Shown one piece after another: positions 62,138 through 64,000 of a stretch of 64,000 bases of DNA (position 1 is its first letter; the number at the start of each line of letters is the position of its first letter). The position numbers were made by a program, and so were the translations under genes. The stretch lies in the NCBI GenBank assembly GCA_003344405.1, contig NOWV01000040.1, forward strand, positions 124,001 through 188,000, given 5' to 3'. The notes below the pieces were generated by a model that was given only the letters and a program-made list of their open reading frames with translations, ran no database searches and was not told the DNA's origin. The DNA comes from Trichoplax sp. H2 (lineage: Eukaryota; Placozoa; Uniplacotomia; Trichoplacea).

Positions 62138-63874
62138 GTTTATAAAGTTGTGGTCAATTACGGCGGTAGAACATACTTCATATTTAGGCGTTATAATGAA
62201 TTTCACCATTTATACGAAAAGGTAAGAGCTTATTTTTATTAGACATTATAAGTCATCCTTCAGCCAGATACAAAATAATAAAAATCCTGCGTATGGTTTG
62301 TAGCAAAAATAATAGAGATCATACTTCCAATGCTGCCACAACTTGATTTGATCTAACGTATTGAAAAATTTCAAAGTAGAATCAGCAGTAATAGTTCTTC
62401 ATTATTTTATCTCTTCATTCTATGGCCGTAAAGAATAGTTTTATTGAAACAATTTAAAATGTCATACTTGAATAATATCTTGTTTAAAATAGCGCGAATT
62501 ATAAACGTTACTTGCTAGTAACTATTAAAGTAAAGTTTCTATTGTCAAGTCATCATTTCAACATTTTAGGAAGATAAAGTATTCGTGTATCACTATCGAT
62601 ATTATTTAATAAGTAGGACCATCGCACTGCGTTAATTAAAAGTAAAAGCGATATGTTTAACTAGCCGCTAATAATTTATAGATGATACTGATGAGTGGAG
62701 CAAGAAATAATTCTAAACAACATTCGGCATGCAATCGTTAATGATAGTCATCAATATTACAATAGTTTTATAATTGTTATTTCCTATCGGAACATTACTG
62801 AATGGCATGAACTCATTCTGTTCTCAAGCCGTCACGCAAAATATCATAAACAATGCATGAAAGGCTCATAAATTTTTCTACCTTTAACTTAAAGTTGAAG
62901 AAAAAATATACAGATATCCAACTGAAATTGCCTAAGAAAAGATTATTGGGAAACAACTTTGATCCAGGTATTATTGTGTAATTGATTAACTAATTATATT
63001 GCCATATCCGGTTGACTAGATACTTACCATGCTATTGATAGCCTGCCTACTTGACGTGATAGCCAACTTTTGTAATAAAAAATGAAAACATTTAAGTGTA
63101 TAGTATTTATTTTTAAAACTAGCTGTCGTATCTTTCGTCATAAAGTGAATTTGTGTGTGTCCTACTGTGCTAATCGTTTAAATTCATTGATCCATTGGCT
63201 AATATGATAAAATTTGTTTATGTGTAACTTCTTTTCTTTCTGTTTTAATCACTGGTAGAATTTATCAAAGCAAGAAGAGAAGGTTTACACGAATTTGTGC
63301 AAAAAATTTTAAATAATGATAATGTCTGCAAAGAGTGAGTGGGCTAATAATTCAATGCTTGCGTATGCAAATAATTTATAATATATAATAAATAATTAGT
63401 TGGCAGTTATTCCAACGATATAATAACCAATAATTAAAATTTAATCATTTAAATTGGTACATTCAGAATTGATGATAACAGCAAACAATTTCTTGCCAAA
63501 TTCACAATTCGACTTTTATGCAGATATCCTTTGCAGTAGTTAAATTAATAGACTATGGCAAGTATTTTCTTTTATGTAACTAATGTTATTTTCTATGCCG
63601 TTGGGTATCAACAGACCTCGTGTTCGAGAGTTTTTCTTATTGGATGATCCTCGCAACCTCAATGATGAGGATTTGCAAATTGACGGAGATGAAAGCTCTG
63701 AAAGCTCAGATGTAATTACTTGTAGTAATCAATTTCTTTATTAGTTGTATTTCAATGATTGTATTAATATTATTTAACTATATATGATTACTCTTGTTAT
63801 TCCTAATCTAATCGATTATGGATATTATAGAAAGATTCTGAAATGATTAATCTGGGTCCGTCCCATAATCGACA
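62138..63874 (+). CDS. SGK3: SGK3-like PX-domain serine/threonine kinase, N-terminal exons, truncated by window end
   Basis: Five exons, 62138-62221, 62895-62967, 63259-63334, 63615-63711 and 63831-63874, join in phase. They encode a PX domain: VYKVVVNYGGRTYFIFRRYN with the conserved phosphoinositide-binding RRY.EF, then LKLPKKRLLGNNFDP (the PP.K-type loop), FIKARREGLHEFVQKIL and VREFFLLDDP. An acidic linker (GDESSESSD) and SEMINLGPSHNRQ follow. INLGPS just before the kinase is characteristic of SGK3/CISK, the only SGK with a PX domain. In other animals this kinase is recruited to endosomes through PI3P and acts downstream of PI3K/PDK1. The kinase domain must lie right of base 64,000. The first exon (start Met and first PX strand) was not identified upstream. 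The donor after 63874 (GTAAGC) shows that the transcript continues. Other PX-kinases are less likely because of the INLGPS motif. Confidence 0.88.
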
Positions 63875-64000
63875 GTAAGCTTTCTATAGACTAGCATTTT
63901 CGCCAAAGATATAACGAGTGTGAAACATACACTGTTCCATAATAGTTTATCTTATCTATATGACGTGCATAGAGGATTGAAAAATGTGACTTTCCCGTTA

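Overview
The window is nuclear DNA from an animal. It is AT-rich, and most of its genes are split into many small exons by short introns with GT..AG ends. The encoded proteins are metazoan: a full focal adhesion kinase, elongin C, MAPK15/ERK7, the sperm-tail PG-rich protein STPG1, BSDC1, TMEM214, an SGK3-type PX-kinase and an SRSF3/7-type splicing factor. Compact intron-rich genes, high AT content and vertebrate-like domain architectures suggest an early-branching animal. A placozoan (Trichoplax-like) is my best guess, but this is inference and no database was searched.

Layout. 1-0.8 kb: first exon of an SR splicing factor (minus). 0.8-4.3 kb: intergenic, with palindromic GTAC-rich repeats. 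4.3-11.7 kb: complete FAK gene (plus). 11.7-13.7 kb: intergenic, with a six-copy 31-bp tandem repeat and the largest GTAC-palindrome cluster, ending about 100 bp before elongin C (13.7-14.7 kb, plus). 17.2-18.3 kb: a 398-residue intronless low-complexity protein (minus). 18.4-33.0 kb: gene-poor, with a tRNA/SINE-like remnant, local duplications, a possible LTR fragment and one doubtful open frame. 33.0-39.1 kb: MAPK15 (minus). 40.9-44.6 kb: STPG1 (minus). 45.2-48.4 kb: BSDC1 (plus), divergent from STPG1 across a 630-bp gap. 49.2-52.9 kb: TMEM214 (minus), convergent with BSDC1 and preceded by decayed tandem copies of its own start region. 53.3-62.1 kb: gene-poor, with another GTAC cluster and a 148-bp duplication. 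62.1-63.9 kb: PX-domain exons of an SGK3-like kinase (plus), whose kinase domain lies beyond the right edge.

Functional themes: integrin/adhesion signalling (FAK), PI3P-directed AGC kinase signalling (SGK3-like), cilium-linked proteins (MAPK15 and STPG1 as neighbours), ER/membrane proteins (TMEM214), ubiquitin ligase and transcription elongation (elongin C) and splicing. No operon-type or prokaryotic feature is present. Exon boundaries were assembled by hand from splice signals, reading phase and remembered family similarity. Nearly all joins keep phase, and uncertain joins are stated.
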